Of a stretch of 55,259 nucleotides of DNA, positions 41,793-53,300 are shown in pieces (position 1 is the stretch's first letter; the number at the start of each line of letters is the position of its first letter). The stretch comes from an uncultured Clostridia bacterium. GTDB taxonomy: Bacteria > Bacillota > Clostridia > Christensenellales > Borkfalkiaceae. Made by a program: the position numbers and the translations under genes. Under the pieces are notes generated by a model. The model had not been told where the DNA came from. It saw only the letters and a list, made by a program, of their open reading frames with translations, and searched no databases. Location of the stretch: contig CANQJF010000009.1 of the NCBI GenBank assembly GCA_947624225.1, positions 1-55,259 on the forward strand, read 5' to 3'.

Positions 41793-43487
41793 ATGAACCA
41801 TTTTTGTAAAAAAGCACTTGTCGTCGCGGTCTCGGTGCTTCTGGCGTTTTCCGCCGCTGCGTGCACCGATCCCACCGGGGGAGAAACCGAGAGGATCGAC
41901 ACGACCAAGACCCAGCTTTACGTCTACAATTTCTATGGCGGCTACGGCTCGGATTGGCTGGCCGCCGCAAAGGAGCGATACGAGGAGCTCCACAAGGACG
42001 ATGTCTATGAAGAGGGCAAAAAGGGCGTCCAGATATTCATCAACAACCAAAAGAAGTCGATGATGGAGGTGGTTGCGTCACAGGTGCTCGACAATGTCGA
42101 CGAGGTATATTTCTCGGAATATTCCTACTACTACACCCTCAAAAACTTGGGCATTCTCGGGGATATCACCGATGCCGTCACCAAGCCCCTCACCGAATAC
42201 GGCGAGACGCGTTCCGTGGAGGACAAGCTCACCGACGAGCAAAAAGCCTACTATGGTATCGAGGAGAACGGGACGGTGCACTACTACGGGCTCCCGCACT
42301 ATGCGGGCTACTCCGGCACTCTCATCTACAATGTAGACCTCTTCGAGAAGGAGGGATACTACTTCGCCGAGACGCCCTCGGACAACACTGCGGAGGGACG
42401 CTTCATCGACCGCTTCAACACTGAGAAGAGCGCGGGTCCCGACGGTGTGAAGGGGACGAGCGACGACGGACTTCCCACCACGTACGAGGAATTCTTCCTC
42501 CTCTGCGATTTCATCAAAGAGGGCGGCGCGACGCCCCTCACGTGGAACGGCCAATACTATCGCCAGTATCTCAACAATGTGGCTCAGGCGCTCGTGGCGG
42601 ACCATGAGGGACTGGAAGAGATGATGCTCAATTACACGCTGAACGGCACGTCGAACACGCTTGCGACAGTGCAGAACGGCATAGTGACCCGCCAAGGGCC
42701 GACCGAGATCACCAACGAGAACGGCTACCTGCTCACCCAGCAGGAGGGAAAATATTACGCACTCTCCTTCCTCGAAAAGCTCATCAAGACGGACGACTAT
42801 CACAACCGTCTCGCGTTCAATAACAGCTATACGCACATAGACGCGCAAAATGATTTCCTCTATGCAGGCCACGACGGCACGACAAAGGACGCTGCGCTAT
42901 TGTGCGACGGCATCTGGTGGGAGATGGAGGCAAAGGATACCTTCGCATCCATGGAGGCTTCCATGGGGCCCGATTACAGCAAGTACAGCCGCAATTTCGG
43001 GGTCTTTCCCTTCCCCAAGGCGACGGCCGAGCGGGCGGCGGAGGCGGCGGCGAGCGAGAAACCCTACACGCTCTACGATGACATCTTTTCCATCTGCTTC
43101 ATGAAGGCCAACATCGCCGAATGGAAGAAGCCGCTTGCGCTCGATTTCATCCGCTTTGTCAATACCGACGAGTCCCTTGTGGAATTTACGACCATCACCA
43201 ATACCCTCAAAGCGCTCGACTATACCCTCGACGATGCCGCAAAGGCGAAACTCACCGCGTTCGGAAGGTCGCTCGTAGAGATCAGGGAGAAGTCGGATAT
43301 CGTCTATCCATTTTCGACCAATCCGCTCTATATGAACAACCAGGAGTTCTTCTCGACGCACGAGGCGTTCTATACGTCGCAGGACCAATGGAGCCCGTCC
43401 GCCATGCACGAGGCAAACATCACGGCCGAGCAGCACTTTGCGAACATGCTTGCATATAGCCGCGGGAAGTGGAGCACGCTGAATTGA
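41793..43487 (+). CDS. Extracellular solute-binding lipoprotein of the second ABC importer
   Basis: This 564-residue lipoprotein (lipobox AAA-C24) is a large family-1-type binding protein (YVYNFYGGYGSDWLAAAKERYEE start, YYGLPHYAGYSGTLIYNVDLFEKEGYYF hinge). It is longer than typical sugar-binding proteins because of insertions such as residues 115-150 and 205-230. AAGGAGG precedes the ATG, 11 nt after the GH2 gene. It should bind the glycan fragment hydrolysed by the GH2 enzyme. Confidence 0.9.
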   Translation: MNHFCKKALVVAVSVLLAFSAAACTDPTGGETERIDTTKTQLYVYNFYGGYGSDWLAAAKERYEELHKDDVYEEGKKGVQIFINNQKKSMMEVVASQVLDNVDEVYFSEYSYYYTLKNLGILGDITDAVTKPLTEYGETRSVEDKLTDEQKAYYGIEENGTVHYYGLPHYAGYSGTLIYNVDLFEKEGYYFAETPSDNTAEGRFIDRFNTEKSAGPDGVKGTSDDGLPTTYEEFFLLCDFIKEGGATPLTWNGQYYRQYLNNVAQALVADHEGLEEMMLNYTLNGTSNTLATVQNGIVTRQGPTEITNENGYLLTQQEGKYYALSFLEKLIKTDDYHNRLAFNNSYTHIDAQNDFLYAGHDGTTKDAALLCDGIWWEMEAKDTFASMEASMGPDYSKYSRNFGVFPFPKATAERAAEAAASEKPYTLYDDIFSICFMKANIAEWKKPLALDFIRFVNTDESLVEFTTITNTLKALDYTLDDAAKAKLTAFGRSLVEIREKSDIVYPFSTNPLYMNNQEFFSTHEAFYTSQDQWSPSAMHEANITAEQHFANMLAYSRGKWSTLN

Positions 43488-43500
43488 ACGGGGAGAAACC

Positions 43501-44415
43501 ATGAAGAAGTACGGAAAACTCAACGGCTACAATAAATGGGACATTGCGTTCTACATCGCGCTGATGGCTTTCCCCGTGCTGCAATTCTGCATCTTCTACA
43601 TCGGCGTCAACTTCAACTCCTTGCTCCTCGCCTTTCAGAAATTCGACGTTGCGACCAATACGACGACATGGGTGGGGTTTGACAACCTGATCGCCGCCTT
43701 CCGGCGCATGTTTATGACGTCGGAGATGCTGAGAGCGGCCGGCTATTCCTTCCTCGCTTACGGGCTCTCCCTCGTCATCGGAACGCCGTTCTCCCTCCTG
43801 TTTTCGTTCTATATCTATAAAAAACTGCCGGCATCGGGCGTATTCCGCGCCATGCTCTTTCTACCGAGCGTGATCTCGGCCATCGTCATGGTCACGATGT
43901 TTCAGTTTTTCGTTGAACGTGCGGTGCCGGATCTCGTCTTTCGCCTGTTCAATCTCCGCATCGAAGGGCTCATCGAGAACAAGGCCACCCGCTTTGCCGC
44001 CATCATGTTTTACAATATCGTGATGGGCTTCGGGATCCCCTCCGTGATGTATGCGAACGCCATGGGCGGGATCTCCCCCGAGCTCAGCGAGGCCGCGAGG
44101 TTAGAGGGGGTCGAGGGCATCCGCGAGTTCTTCTACATCACCCTCCCGCTCATCTATCCAACCGTCGTCACATTCCTCGTCGTCGGGGTCGCGGGCATCT
44201 TTACCAATCAGATCAACCTTTATAGCTTCTTCGGGCAATGGGCGCCCGGCAACACCGTCACTTACGGCTATTGGCTGTATATCGAGACGGCAGCGGGGGA
44301 CAGGGCGGAGTATCCGGAACTTGCGGCCATCGGGCTCTGGTTGACGCTCGTCGCCGTCCCCATGACGCTGATCGTCAAGAAATTGCTCGAAAAATTCGGG
44401 CCGTCGGAGGACTGA
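43501..44415 (+). CDS. CUT1-type ABC permease, MalF-like, second importer
   Basis: This 304-residue permease has six predicted helices and the ATPase-docking loop EAARLEGVEGIREFFYITLP. It lies 13 nt after the binding-protein gene and 10 nt before its partner permease. Confidence 0.92.
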   Translation: MKKYGKLNGYNKWDIAFYIALMAFPVLQFCIFYIGVNFNSLLLAFQKFDVATNTTTWVGFDNLIAAFRRMFMTSEMLRAAGYSFLAYGLSLVIGTPFSLLFSFYIYKKLPASGVFRAMLFLPSVISAIVMVTMFQFFVERAVPDLVFRLFNLRIEGLIENKATRFAAIMFYNIVMGFGIPSVMYANAMGGISPELSEAARLEGVEGIREFFYITLPLIYPTVVTFLVVGVAGIFTNQINLYSFFGQWAPGNTVTYGYWLYIETAAGDRAEYPELAAIGLWLTLVAVPMTLIVKKLLEKFGPSED

Positions 44416-44425
44416 GGAGGGTACC

Positions 44426-45319
44426 ATGTCTAAGAAAGCCAATTCATCTTCCACAAAAACACGCTTTACGCCCGTGACGGTCGTCATCCTTGTTCTTCTC
44501 GCACTTTACACGGCTTTTCTCATCTGGTTGCTCGTGTGGTCGCTTTTGACCTCCTTCAAGAGCTGGGAGGAGTTCCGCCTCAACGTTCTCGGGCTTCCCG
44601 AGAAATGGGTGTGGAATTACAGCTTCGTGCTCGGGAAATACACGGTGCCCGTTCCCTCTGCGAGCGGGGTGTACAACGTTCCGTACGGCATGATGTTCCT
44701 CTATTCGGTGCTGTATGCGGGCGGATGCGCCTTCACGGCCACCCTCGTCCCCTGCATCACGTCCTATCTCTGCGCCCGGTTTCCCTATAAGTTCGGGAAA
44801 GTCGTCTATACGGTCGTCATCATCGCCATGATCCTTCCCGTCGTCGGCAATCTTCCCTCGGAGATTCTCGTCGCCAAGACCTTCGGCTTCTTCGATCAGA
44901 TCTGGGGCCTATGGCTCATGAAGGCCAACTTCCTCGGCATGTATTTCCTCGTCTTTTACGGTGTGTTCAAGGGGCTGCCCAAGACCTATACCGAGGCGGC
45001 CAAGATCGACGGCGCGGGGAATCTGGCGATCTTGTTCGAGATCATGCTCCCGCTCGTCAAGACGACGTTCTTCACCGTCATGCTCATCAACTTTATCGGT
45101 TTTTGGAACGATTACCAGACGCCGCTTATCTACCTTCCGCACTATCCCACGGTTGCCTACGGCATGCAACAGATGTCCGTTTCCACGGAATACGGCATGA
45201 GCACCATCCCCATGCGCATGACGGGTGCCATGCTCATGTTCATTCCCATCTTTGCCGTATTCCTCATCTTCCAAAATCGCCTCATGGCCAACCTCACGAT
45301 GGGCGGCATCAAGGAATAA
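44426..45319 (+). CDS. CUT1-type ABC permease, MalG-like, second importer
   Basis: This 297-residue permease has six predicted helices and the docking loop EAAKIDGAGNLAILFEIMLP. GGAGGG precedes the ATG. No ATPase gene follows or precedes in this operon, so an ATPase encoded elsewhere must serve it. Confidence 0.92.
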   Translation: MSKKANSSSTKTRFTPVTVVILVLLALYTAFLIWLLVWSLLTSFKSWEEFRLNVLGLPEKWVWNYSFVLGKYTVPVPSASGVYNVPYGMMFLYSVLYAGGCAFTATLVPCITSYLCARFPYKFGKVVYTVVIIAMILPVVGNLPSEILVAKTFGFFDQIWGLWLMKANFLGMYFLVFYGVFKGLPKTYTEAAKIDGAGNLAILFEIMLPLVKTTFFTVMLINFIGFWNDYQTPLIYLPHYPTVAYGMQQMSVSTEYGMSTIPMRMTGAMLMFIPIFAVFLIFQNRLMANLTMGGIKE

Positions 45320-45335
45320 TTTCAAAGGAGTCAGT

Positions 45336-48293
45336 ATGAAAAAAGTTTTGCTCGGACTTTCTGCGGCGCTGGCGCTCACCCTCGGCTTGGGCGCCCTTGC
45401 GATCGGAGATATCAAAGCAGACGCCGCGACATGGTCGGATGTTACCCTTTCTTCGGACTATTCTTACGGCGCCGAACTTCAGATCCCCGCGCGCACCGTG
45501 AAGGTGGGGGATAAGACCGTCGAAGCGACGTCCATCCTCACCTATCCGGATGGCTCTGCGACCCTCCAAACCGACGTGACCTTGGACATGGTAGGCACAT
45601 ATTCGCTCGCCTACAATGCCATCGTCGACGGACAGGCTTACAGCGAGACATTGGATCTGAGCGTTTACGACAGCATCTATTATGTCGGTTCGGGGTCGGA
45701 AGCTGTCTATGAGCTCAACCGTTATGCCGCCACGCACGAGGGACTCTCGGTGCGGCTTGCACAGGGGAGCACGCTTTCGTTCGCGCCCATTCTCGATTTG
45801 AGCGAGACGACCAAGGACGACGTTCTCGTCGACTTCTTCATCACGCCCGACGAAAGGGGCAAATACGATTTTGAACGCCTCATCTTCACGTTCACCGATG
45901 TCGAGGATCCCGCCTCCTCCTTCCGCGTGACGGCACGCGCCTCTGCGGACGGTCCCGCCTATCCCGCGACTTATTGCATGGCGGCCGGCCCCGGCCAGCC
46001 GCTCTCGGGTTGGGAAAACAACGGTCCTCACGTTCTTCTGCACACCAACAACGAATGGGGCGCCTGGATCCCTCACAGTTTTGCAGGTGTTTACCATGGC
46101 GTGGAACCCGATCTCGACGAGCGCCGTCTCTCCATCCGCTATGATGTGGCGGAGAATGCCGTCTATGTCAATAGCACGTTTGTCATCGACTTCGACAGCT
46201 CTCTCTATTTCAGCAAGCTGTGGGGCGGGCTCACGAGCGGGCGCGTGCGCCTCACGATATCCGCCGACGGATACAACAATTCCACGGCCAACTTCGTCAT
46301 TGACGAGCTCATTGGCGTGGACCTTTCGGACGACCGTCTGCTGGATACCGTAGATCCCGTCATCACCGTGGAGACGGAGTATGAGGAACCGCCCCTTGCC
46401 AAGACGGGGCTCGCCTATCCCGTTCCCGCCGCAATGGCCACAGACGACTATTCGGGTGAATGTGCGGTGCGCACGAGTGTCTGGTATAACTATACATCGG
46501 GTGCGCCCGTCAGCGTTCCGTTGCACGGCGGCGCTTTTACGCCGCAGCGGCCGGGCACATATACTGTCGTTTACCGCACCCAAGACCGCTTGGGCAACAC
46601 GAGCAAAGAGCTGCTCACGGTCGAGGCACGGGACGAGGTCCCCGCGATCTCACTGACGATCTCGGATGCCGTCAAAGAGGGGACGGCGGGCAGTGAATAT
46701 CCCGTTGCCGAAGCGAACGCTTCGGGCGGATGCGGCAATGTGAGCATCACCTGCCGTGCCTTTGCAGAGGGCTTTGAAGAGCAGCTCGAGGGCACATTCC
46801 GTCCCCGCAAGGCGGGAACGTATACCGTTGAGTATATCGCGACGGACTACCTCGGGCAGACGGCCAAGGTAAGTTACACCTTTACGGCTTCGGCGACCGA
46901 TCTCCCCGTGTTTGACGAAAACTTTGTCCTGCCCCGCTATTTCATCTCGGGGAGCCACTATGCGGTGCCCGAGGTCTATGCCTATGACTACTCCACGGGC
47001 GAAGAGAAGCCCATGCGGGCTACCCTGACGGTGACGGATGTCGCGGGAACGCGCGCCGTCGAGGGTGCCGACTTCGTGCCCACAGTATTCTCCTCGGGCG
47101 ATCTTGTCAAACTGACGTTCAAGGCCAAGGATGCCGAGCTGGTGCGCGAGGTCCCCGCCATCATCGCCTTCGAGGTGGGGAACGGGCGGATGAGCCTCAA
47201 CATGAGAAATTATCTCATCGATGAGGGCGTTTCGATTGAAATGGGCGAAGAGACCACCACCGTGTCCGCAACGGAGGCTTCGGGAAGCTGGTCGTTCGCC
47301 AAGGAACTTCTCCTCGAGGGCTTCTCGGCGGAACTTCGTGCGATCTCTGCACGCTCCCGTTTTTCGGCGCTCACGCTCACACTCACCGATAGCCTCGATC
47401 CCTCCGTTTCGGCCTCCGTCTCGCTCCTCTATCAAGGCGGCAAAACGTATGCCGAGATCGGAAAAACGACCATCGAACTGACGGCAGGCTTCCAGTCCAA
47501 TGCCCAGAGCAGGATCTTCGAGATCTCATACCGAAGGGGTGCGTTCACCGTCTGCGGGACGACGGTAGATTATGCGGCCGACGGCTTTGCAGGGTTCACC
47601 TCCCGTTACGTCTATCTCACCGTTGCGTTTGAAAGTGCCGCGAACGGCTCTGCCTATCTGTTGCGCTCGATCTGCGAACAGCCCATCACGACTGCCTCGG
47701 CAGACCGCATCAAGCCGAAAATAGCCGTCGAGGGCAACTATGGCGGGACCATCTCCGTCGGGGAGGACGTGGTGGTACGGCGGGGCTTTGCGGGCGACGT
47801 GCTCGATCCCGAGGTTACGTTCTATGTCAGCGTGATCATGCCGGACGAAAGTTTTGCGACCTCGGCAGACGGCATCCTTCTCGAGAAAGTGAGCCCCGAC
47901 CGCGAATATACCTTCCCTGCTAAATCTTACGGCCAGTATCGCATCGTATACACCGCGGCCGACACGTTCAACGGAAAGGAACAGGAGTTCGTCTATGCCG
48001 TCACCGTCGAGGACCGTGAGGCGCCCGTCATCAAATTGGAGGGTACCATGCCCGAGACAGTGAAGCTCGGAGAGTATATCGTACTGCCCGGGTTCAGCGT
48101 TGAGGACAACGTTTCGGAAACGCTCGAAATATACAAATTCATCGTGACGACAACAGGCACCATCGTGGAACTTCCCGGGGAGTCCAATGCGTTCAAGCCG
48201 CTTTACGAGGGCATCTACCGCATCCGCATCTATGTGCGCGACGCCGCAGGCAATGCGACGCTTGCCGAATACGCCGTGACCGTTACGGCATAA
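45336..48293 (+). CDS. Large secreted protein with tandem Ig-like/DUF5011-type domains
   Basis: This 985-residue protein has a signal peptide ending near residue 30 (DIKADAA/TW). After an Ig-like domain (35-105) comes a beta-sandwich resembling carbohydrate-binding or lectin modules (about 110-340). Ig-like domains of the HYR/DUF5011 kind follow (GTYTVVYRTQDRLGNTSKELLTVEA, GTYTVEYIATDYLGQTAKVSYTF). A second lectin-like sandwich spans about 600-800, and two more Ig-like domains end in IYRIRIYVRDAAGNATLAEYAVTV. No anchor is seen. It likely binds the glycan at the surface. AAAGGAG precedes the start; it lies 16 nt after the permease gene. Confidence 0.82.
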   Translation: MKKVLLGLSAALALTLGLGALAIGDIKADAATWSDVTLSSDYSYGAELQIPARTVKVGDKTVEATSILTYPDGSATLQTDVTLDMVGTYSLAYNAIVDGQAYSETLDLSVYDSIYYVGSGSEAVYELNRYAATHEGLSVRLAQGSTLSFAPILDLSETTKDDVLVDFFITPDERGKYDFERLIFTFTDVEDPASSFRVTARASADGPAYPATYCMAAGPGQPLSGWENNGPHVLLHTNNEWGAWIPHSFAGVYHGVEPDLDERRLSIRYDVAENAVYVNSTFVIDFDSSLYFSKLWGGLTSGRVRLTISADGYNNSTANFVIDELIGVDLSDDRLLDTVDPVITVETEYEEPPLAKTGLAYPVPAAMATDDYSGECAVRTSVWYNYTSGAPVSVPLHGGAFTPQRPGTYTVVYRTQDRLGNTSKELLTVEARDEVPAISLTISDAVKEGTAGSEYPVAEANASGGCGNVSITCRAFAEGFEEQLEGTFRPRKAGTYTVEYIATDYLGQTAKVSYTFTASATDLPVFDENFVLPRYFISGSHYAVPEVYAYDYSTGEEKPMRATLTVTDVAGTRAVEGADFVPTVFSSGDLVKLTFKAKDAELVREVPAIIAFEVGNGRMSLNMRNYLIDEGVSIEMGEETTTVSATEASGSWSFAKELLLEGFSAELRAISARSRFSALTLTLTDSLDPSVSASVSLLYQGGKTYAEIGKTTIELTAGFQSNAQSRIFEISYRRGAFTVCGTTVDYAADGFAGFTSRYVYLTVAFESAANGSAYLLRSICEQPITTASADRIKPKIAVEGNYGGTISVGEDVVVRRGFAGDVLDPEVTFYVSVIMPDESFATSADGILLEKVSPDREYTFPAKSYGQYRIVYTAADTFNGKEQEFVYAVTVEDREAPVIKLEGTMPETVKLGEYIVLPGFSVEDNVSETLEIYKFIVTTTGTIVELPGESNAFKPLYEGIYRIRIYVRDAAGNATLAEYAVTVTA

Positions 48294-48304
48294 AGGAGGA
48301 GACC

Positions 48305-50275
48305 ATGAAGAAAAAGAATTTGATCGCCGCCGCAACAGCGTTCGTCCTGCTTTTCGCTTCGATTGCAGGTTGTGCGCCCGAGGAACAGGAAATCCAAAAA
48401 AATCCGACGGGGCTTGTCGGTCCCGTCACGCAAACGGAGGAACACCGAGTGTCGACAGGACTGCATAAAATTCGTATCACACCGCGCGATCTTGCACTTG
48501 TTGCGGGGAGAAAGACCGATTATACCATCGTCATCCCGGCAGATGCCACGGAGAGGACTGCCCGCGCGGCCTCGCTCTTCCGCTCCCACATGGCGGCGGC
48601 AACGGGCGCAAACTTCCGCGTCGAGGAGGAGAACGGCTTTACCTATTCGGCGGACAAACATTACGTGGTCATCGGATGCGAGCGGCTCTTCACGCAAGCG
48701 GGGCTTACCATGCCCGAGGACTACATCGGCGAAACGGGATATTATATCGTCACGAAGGACAACAGCCTCTTCATTGAAGCGGGTGCCGACTACGGCCTTC
48801 AAAACGGTGCGCTCCGTGCGCTCTCCGCGCTCGTCGGCTATGAGATGTATTCGGCCGACACCGTTGTCTACAAAGACGGCGGGGATGATATCATGCTTCC
48901 CGAGATCGAGATCATCGAGCGGCCCGATTTCGAGTTCGGGCTTTCGAGCAACGGCATAACGAGCGACGGCATCATCGGCATGCGGTTCATGAACACGCCC
49001 GACGTATTCATCCCCGTCGACAGCCTCTATTGGCACAACACGTTCGCCTATCTTCCCAAGGGCCTGTACGAAGCGGATCACCCCGGCTGGTATTCCGTCG
49101 ACGGTAAACAACTCTGCTATACCGCCCGCGGCGACAGTGCGGAATATGAGGCCATGATCGAAGCGGCTGCCCAAAAACTCATCGCGACGGTCGATTCCGT
49201 CACCCGCGCCAACAACATCACCTTCACCATACAGGATACCACCACCTTCTGCACCTGTGAGGCATGTGCGGCAGAGAACGAGAAATACGGCACAGATTCG
49301 GCCGTCGTCGTCAAATTCTGCAACCGTCTCTCCGAGAAACTCGACGCCCATCTCGAAGCTCTTTCAAAACAGAACGGCACCCCCCTCCGCAACGTCAACC
49401 TTCTCTTCTTCGCCTATAATAAGACGACCAAACCGCCCGTCAAGAAGGTGAACGGGAAGTATGAGCCCATCGACGAGAGTGTGGTCTGCCGCAAGAACGT
49501 CGGCGTCTACATCGCGCCCATCTCGGCCGTCTACACCAAGTCGTTCTATGATGAAGCCAACCGTGAGACGGCGGAGGTCATCGAGGGTTGGGGCGTGTGC
49601 TCCGAAAAGCTCTATATGTGGCTCTACGAGACCAATTATTCACACTATCTCTATCCGCTGTGCAGCTATGATACCATGCTCGAAACATTCCGCTTCTGCA
49701 AGGAGAACAATGCGATCTTCATGTTCCCCGAGGGGCAGTGGAATCAGAGCAATGTCACCTGCTTCGGCAAGTTCAAGGAATACTTCGACAGCAAGGCGGA
49801 GTGGGACGTCAATATCGACTATGCGGCGCTCGTCGACGATTTCTTTGCCAATTACTTCCGCGAGGCGGCGGCGCCCATGCGCAAATACTTCGATGAGATG
49901 CAGTCCCATTTCTTCTCGCTGGCAACCGAATATCCGGCAGAAGTCAACGGGAACATCTACAACAACATGGCACAGGCACGGTTCTGGCCCAAGCGGTTAC
50001 TCGACCAGTGGGCAGGCTATATCGATGAGGCATATGCCGCCATTGCGCCCTATGCCGCGACCGATCCCGCGCTCTATGAGACGCTTGTAAAGCACATCCG
50101 CCTCGAAAGCCTGTTCATCCGCTTTGCGCAGGTGACGTTGCAGGCAGGCTCCTATTCCTTGGAGGAATTGACGGCGATGCGGCGCTCCTTCCGCGAGGAT
50201 TGTGCAGAACTTTCCGTCACGATGCGCAGTGAGACGGAATCGCTCGAGAATACGTTCTCCGGCTGGAACGATTGA
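48305..50275 (+). CDS. DUF4838 lipoprotein, putative glycan-active
   Basis: This 656-residue lipoprotein (lipobox IAG-C23) matches the DUF4838 pattern. An N-terminal alpha/beta domain like that of GH67/GH20 enzymes (YTIVIPADATERTARAASLF, ETGYYIVTKDNSLFIEAG, GLQNGALRALSALVGYEMY) is followed by a barrel-like region with FTIQDTTTFCTCEACA and a helical C-terminus. Members occur beside glycan-use genes; catalysis has not been proven as far as is known to me. It lies 11 nt after the 45336 gene, in the same operon. Confidence 0.85.
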   Translation: MKKKNLIAAATAFVLLFASIAGCAPEEQEIQKNPTGLVGPVTQTEEHRVSTGLHKIRITPRDLALVAGRKTDYTIVIPADATERTARAASLFRSHMAAATGANFRVEEENGFTYSADKHYVVIGCERLFTQAGLTMPEDYIGETGYYIVTKDNSLFIEAGADYGLQNGALRALSALVGYEMYSADTVVYKDGGDDIMLPEIEIIERPDFEFGLSSNGITSDGIIGMRFMNTPDVFIPVDSLYWHNTFAYLPKGLYEADHPGWYSVDGKQLCYTARGDSAEYEAMIEAAAQKLIATVDSVTRANNITFTIQDTTTFCTCEACAAENEKYGTDSAVVVKFCNRLSEKLDAHLEALSKQNGTPLRNVNLLFFAYNKTTKPPVKKVNGKYEPIDESVVCRKNVGVYIAPISAVYTKSFYDEANRETAEVIEGWGVCSEKLYMWLYETNYSHYLYPLCSYDTMLETFRFCKENNAIFMFPEGQWNQSNVTCFGKFKEYFDSKAEWDVNIDYAALVDDFFANYFREAAAPMRKYFDEMQSHFFSLATEYPAEVNGNIYNNMAQARFWPKRLLDQWAGYIDEAYAAIAPYAATDPALYETLVKHIRLESLFIRFAQVTLQAGSYSLEELTAMRRSFREDCAELSVTMRSETESLENTFSGWND

Positions 50276-50383
50276 ATGGGGGACCGCGGGGCCCCGAAAA
50301 TGACCCGCACCGGCATCGGAACTTAGAAAGTCTGTCCCCTGTGATATTCTTTCTCGGTCAAATAAAAATATCAGGAGAAAACT

Positions 50384-53300
50384 ATGAAAAACAAGCTCAA
50401 ATTCTTGCTCACAGCTGTGTTCGCACTGGTTTTGGGTCTTTCGGTCTTGGTGGCGTGCGCGCCGGACGGGCCCGTCACTCCCGAAAACACGGCGAAAGTC
50501 ACGTTGGACAAGACGACGCTCGAGCTCGACCTCCACGAGGAGGCACAGCTCACCGCCACGGCAACGGGCACGACCGAGGCCGTCGTCTGGACTTCCTCCG
50601 ATCCTTCTGTCGCCACGGTAGAAGGCGGACTCGTGAAGTCGGTCAAGGCCGGCTCCGCAAAGGTCACTGCATCGGCGGGCGGAGCGAGCGCAGATTGCGC
50701 CGTCACCGTCGTCGATTCCCGCACCGCACCCGTATTCACATTTGACTATGCCGAAGAGGAGATCGGGCTTGAAGTCGGCGGGGAGTTTTCCGTCACGGCA
50801 GGCGTGACTTGGAAGGGAAAACCCGTGAACGAGACGGTCACCTATATGTGGTCTGTCGTCGCGGATGAGCCTGCGGACGTCGTGGAGATCAAACCCGAGG
50901 GCAGCAAAGTCACTCTCAAGGGTCTGAAAGTCGGCGAGACCAAAGTGCAGGTCGCGGCCGTCGTCTATGGCACGCCCCTCGTCAAGCAGTTCACGGTGCG
51001 CGTTGCCAACCAGAACATCCGCTTCGAACTCACGGGGCCCGAACAGGACGAGACGGGCTACAAGCTCGCTTTGGGCCTTCTCGAAACCGACGAAAACCAC
51101 ACCGCGACGCCTTCCGTCACCGTCTATAACGGCCAGACGAAATTGGAAAACCCCACAATCACATGGACGGTCTCGGAGGGATCCGCGGTGACCGTGTCCG
51201 CAAGCGGTACCATCACGGCCGTCTCCTTGGGAGAGGCGACCGTCACGGGAGCGTGTGAGGGAAACTATTTCACGATCTCTGTTTCGACACACCGCTCGCC
51301 CGTGGAACTCGAAGAAAGAGTGACGTTTGAGACGGAAGTCGGCACTGTCGACCTCTCCGCAATCAAGGATTCCTTCGACGGGCCGATTACGACCGCCGAG
51401 TTCGGCGCAGACGTGTTCGGTTCCTATGACAGCGCGACGGGCATCCTCACCTTCGATAAGGATTACCTTCCCGTTTCGGCGAAAGATCTCGGCGAGGATA
51501 AGATGCTCACCGTCGGCACGGAAAAGGCCGTCTATTCCATCCCCGCAAATGCCTACACCAAGATTCTCAAAACTGCCGCGGATATCGACGGCTTCGGCGC
51601 CATTTCCAAGAAGCTGGGCGATGTATCCAACCTCTGGGACGGCTACTTTGTTCTCGGCAACGATATCGATTATTCGGACGGCGGAAATACTGCGGGCTAT
51701 CAATCGTTCATCAGGTATGATGCGTCGTGGGATAACGATAAAAACTTCTGGCAGGGTGATTCCGGCCTCTTCGACGGACGCTACAACGGGTTTAAGGGTG
51801 TATTCGACGGAAAGGGTCACAACATCGATAAGCTCCATATGGCCGGTGCACTTTGCGGCGGCTTCATCGGCGGTATCCACACGGACGGCATCCTCAGGAA
51901 CCTCTCTTTCACCCATGCAACGTTTGACGGCTGGTGCGGTTTCGTCTCCTCGTGGGGCAACGGCCGCATCGAAAACGTCTATGTATCCCTTGATAGCATC
52001 CTGACGGGATCCCTCCCGCCTCCGGACGGCGTCGACACCAGCGGCATCTTCTTCAGCCGTGACGCAATGGGTAGTGCACGGATCGTCAAGTGCTTCGCCG
52101 AGGTGAAGAAGATCGAAGCGACTACGGGCGATCCCAATGGCATCATCCCCGGATTCACCCACGAGGGCTACGGCTGTCTGCAGGGCGTCTACACCGTCGG
52201 TATTCCCCATGATTGGCATATCCATTCGGTAGGGGACGGCCAAAAGAACGTCTATGGCAACTATGCAAACTTCTCGGGATTCGCGGCGGCGGACATCGAT
52301 TTCTCCGAATGGGAAAACGATTTCTGGAAGCTGGAAAACGGCAGACCCTACCCCAAGAACCTGACGCCCGAGACTGTGACGCTTCCCGCATTTGAGGACA
52401 TGACGGTCGGGGTCGGTACGCGCAAGTCTCTCGAGACCCCTTGGCATGCCATTCTCAAACTTGACGAAGCCGCAACCGAGCTCGGTGTGACGCTCGAAGG
52501 CAACACGCTCGTCATCCCCAACGATAATGAACTTGTGGGCGAGTCGTTCATCCTCACGATGGAGAACGTCTACAAGGCCTCCGAGTCTGTTACCGCTACC
52601 GTCACCATTGCCGAGGGCCATGTCATCACGGCGGAGAGCCGTTTAGACCTCGAACTCGGAAGAGACGGCGAGAACTTTACCATCGACCTCACCGCGTATG
52701 ATGCCGATCTCAACGGCTACACGTTTGAGAGCGCCCTCCTCGGCGATGCCGGGTTAGAGGCGAGCGGCACGACGGCGGCGGTCACCATCCCCAAGTCCGC
52801 GTTCAATACGCTCGGCAACGGCACCGTCACGCTCACCTTCACGCGCGGGACGGAGGAGGATGCGGCGACGATCGTCATCCAGGTGCCCATCTGTGTCGTT
52901 ACGCTCGTCATTCGCGATGCCGACGACCTCGACAAGATGAAAGATCTCTCCAAGGCGGCATGCACGGAAGGCTACTTCTGGGGCGGTTACTTCGTGCTCG
53001 GCAACGACATCGAGTACAACCACATCACTGATCCGAATGCCTCCGATAGGGAAGCGGTGATCGCACAGTTCACGAGAAGAATTACTCCGTTCAATAATTA
53101 CACCTCCCTGCATCAGGCGGGCGTCGACGGAGGCTTAACGGAAGATGCGGGCCTCAACGGTAGGATCGCAGGGTTCAAGGGCATCTTTGATGGCCGCGGC
53201 TACAACATCGACGGTCTCGCCATCCCCGACAATTCTATTGCCTCGGGTGTTTTCGGTGGCGTGCTCCACAGCGAAGGCGTCATAAAGAACGTCTCTTTCA

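Noticed and set aside
49997-52621. An 874-codon open frame on the minus strand
   Set aside because: It is antisense to the DUF4838 and Big_2 lipoprotein genes, which have clear signal peptides, domains and ribosome sites. Its Asp/Arg/His-rich composition is that of a GC-driven shadow frame.
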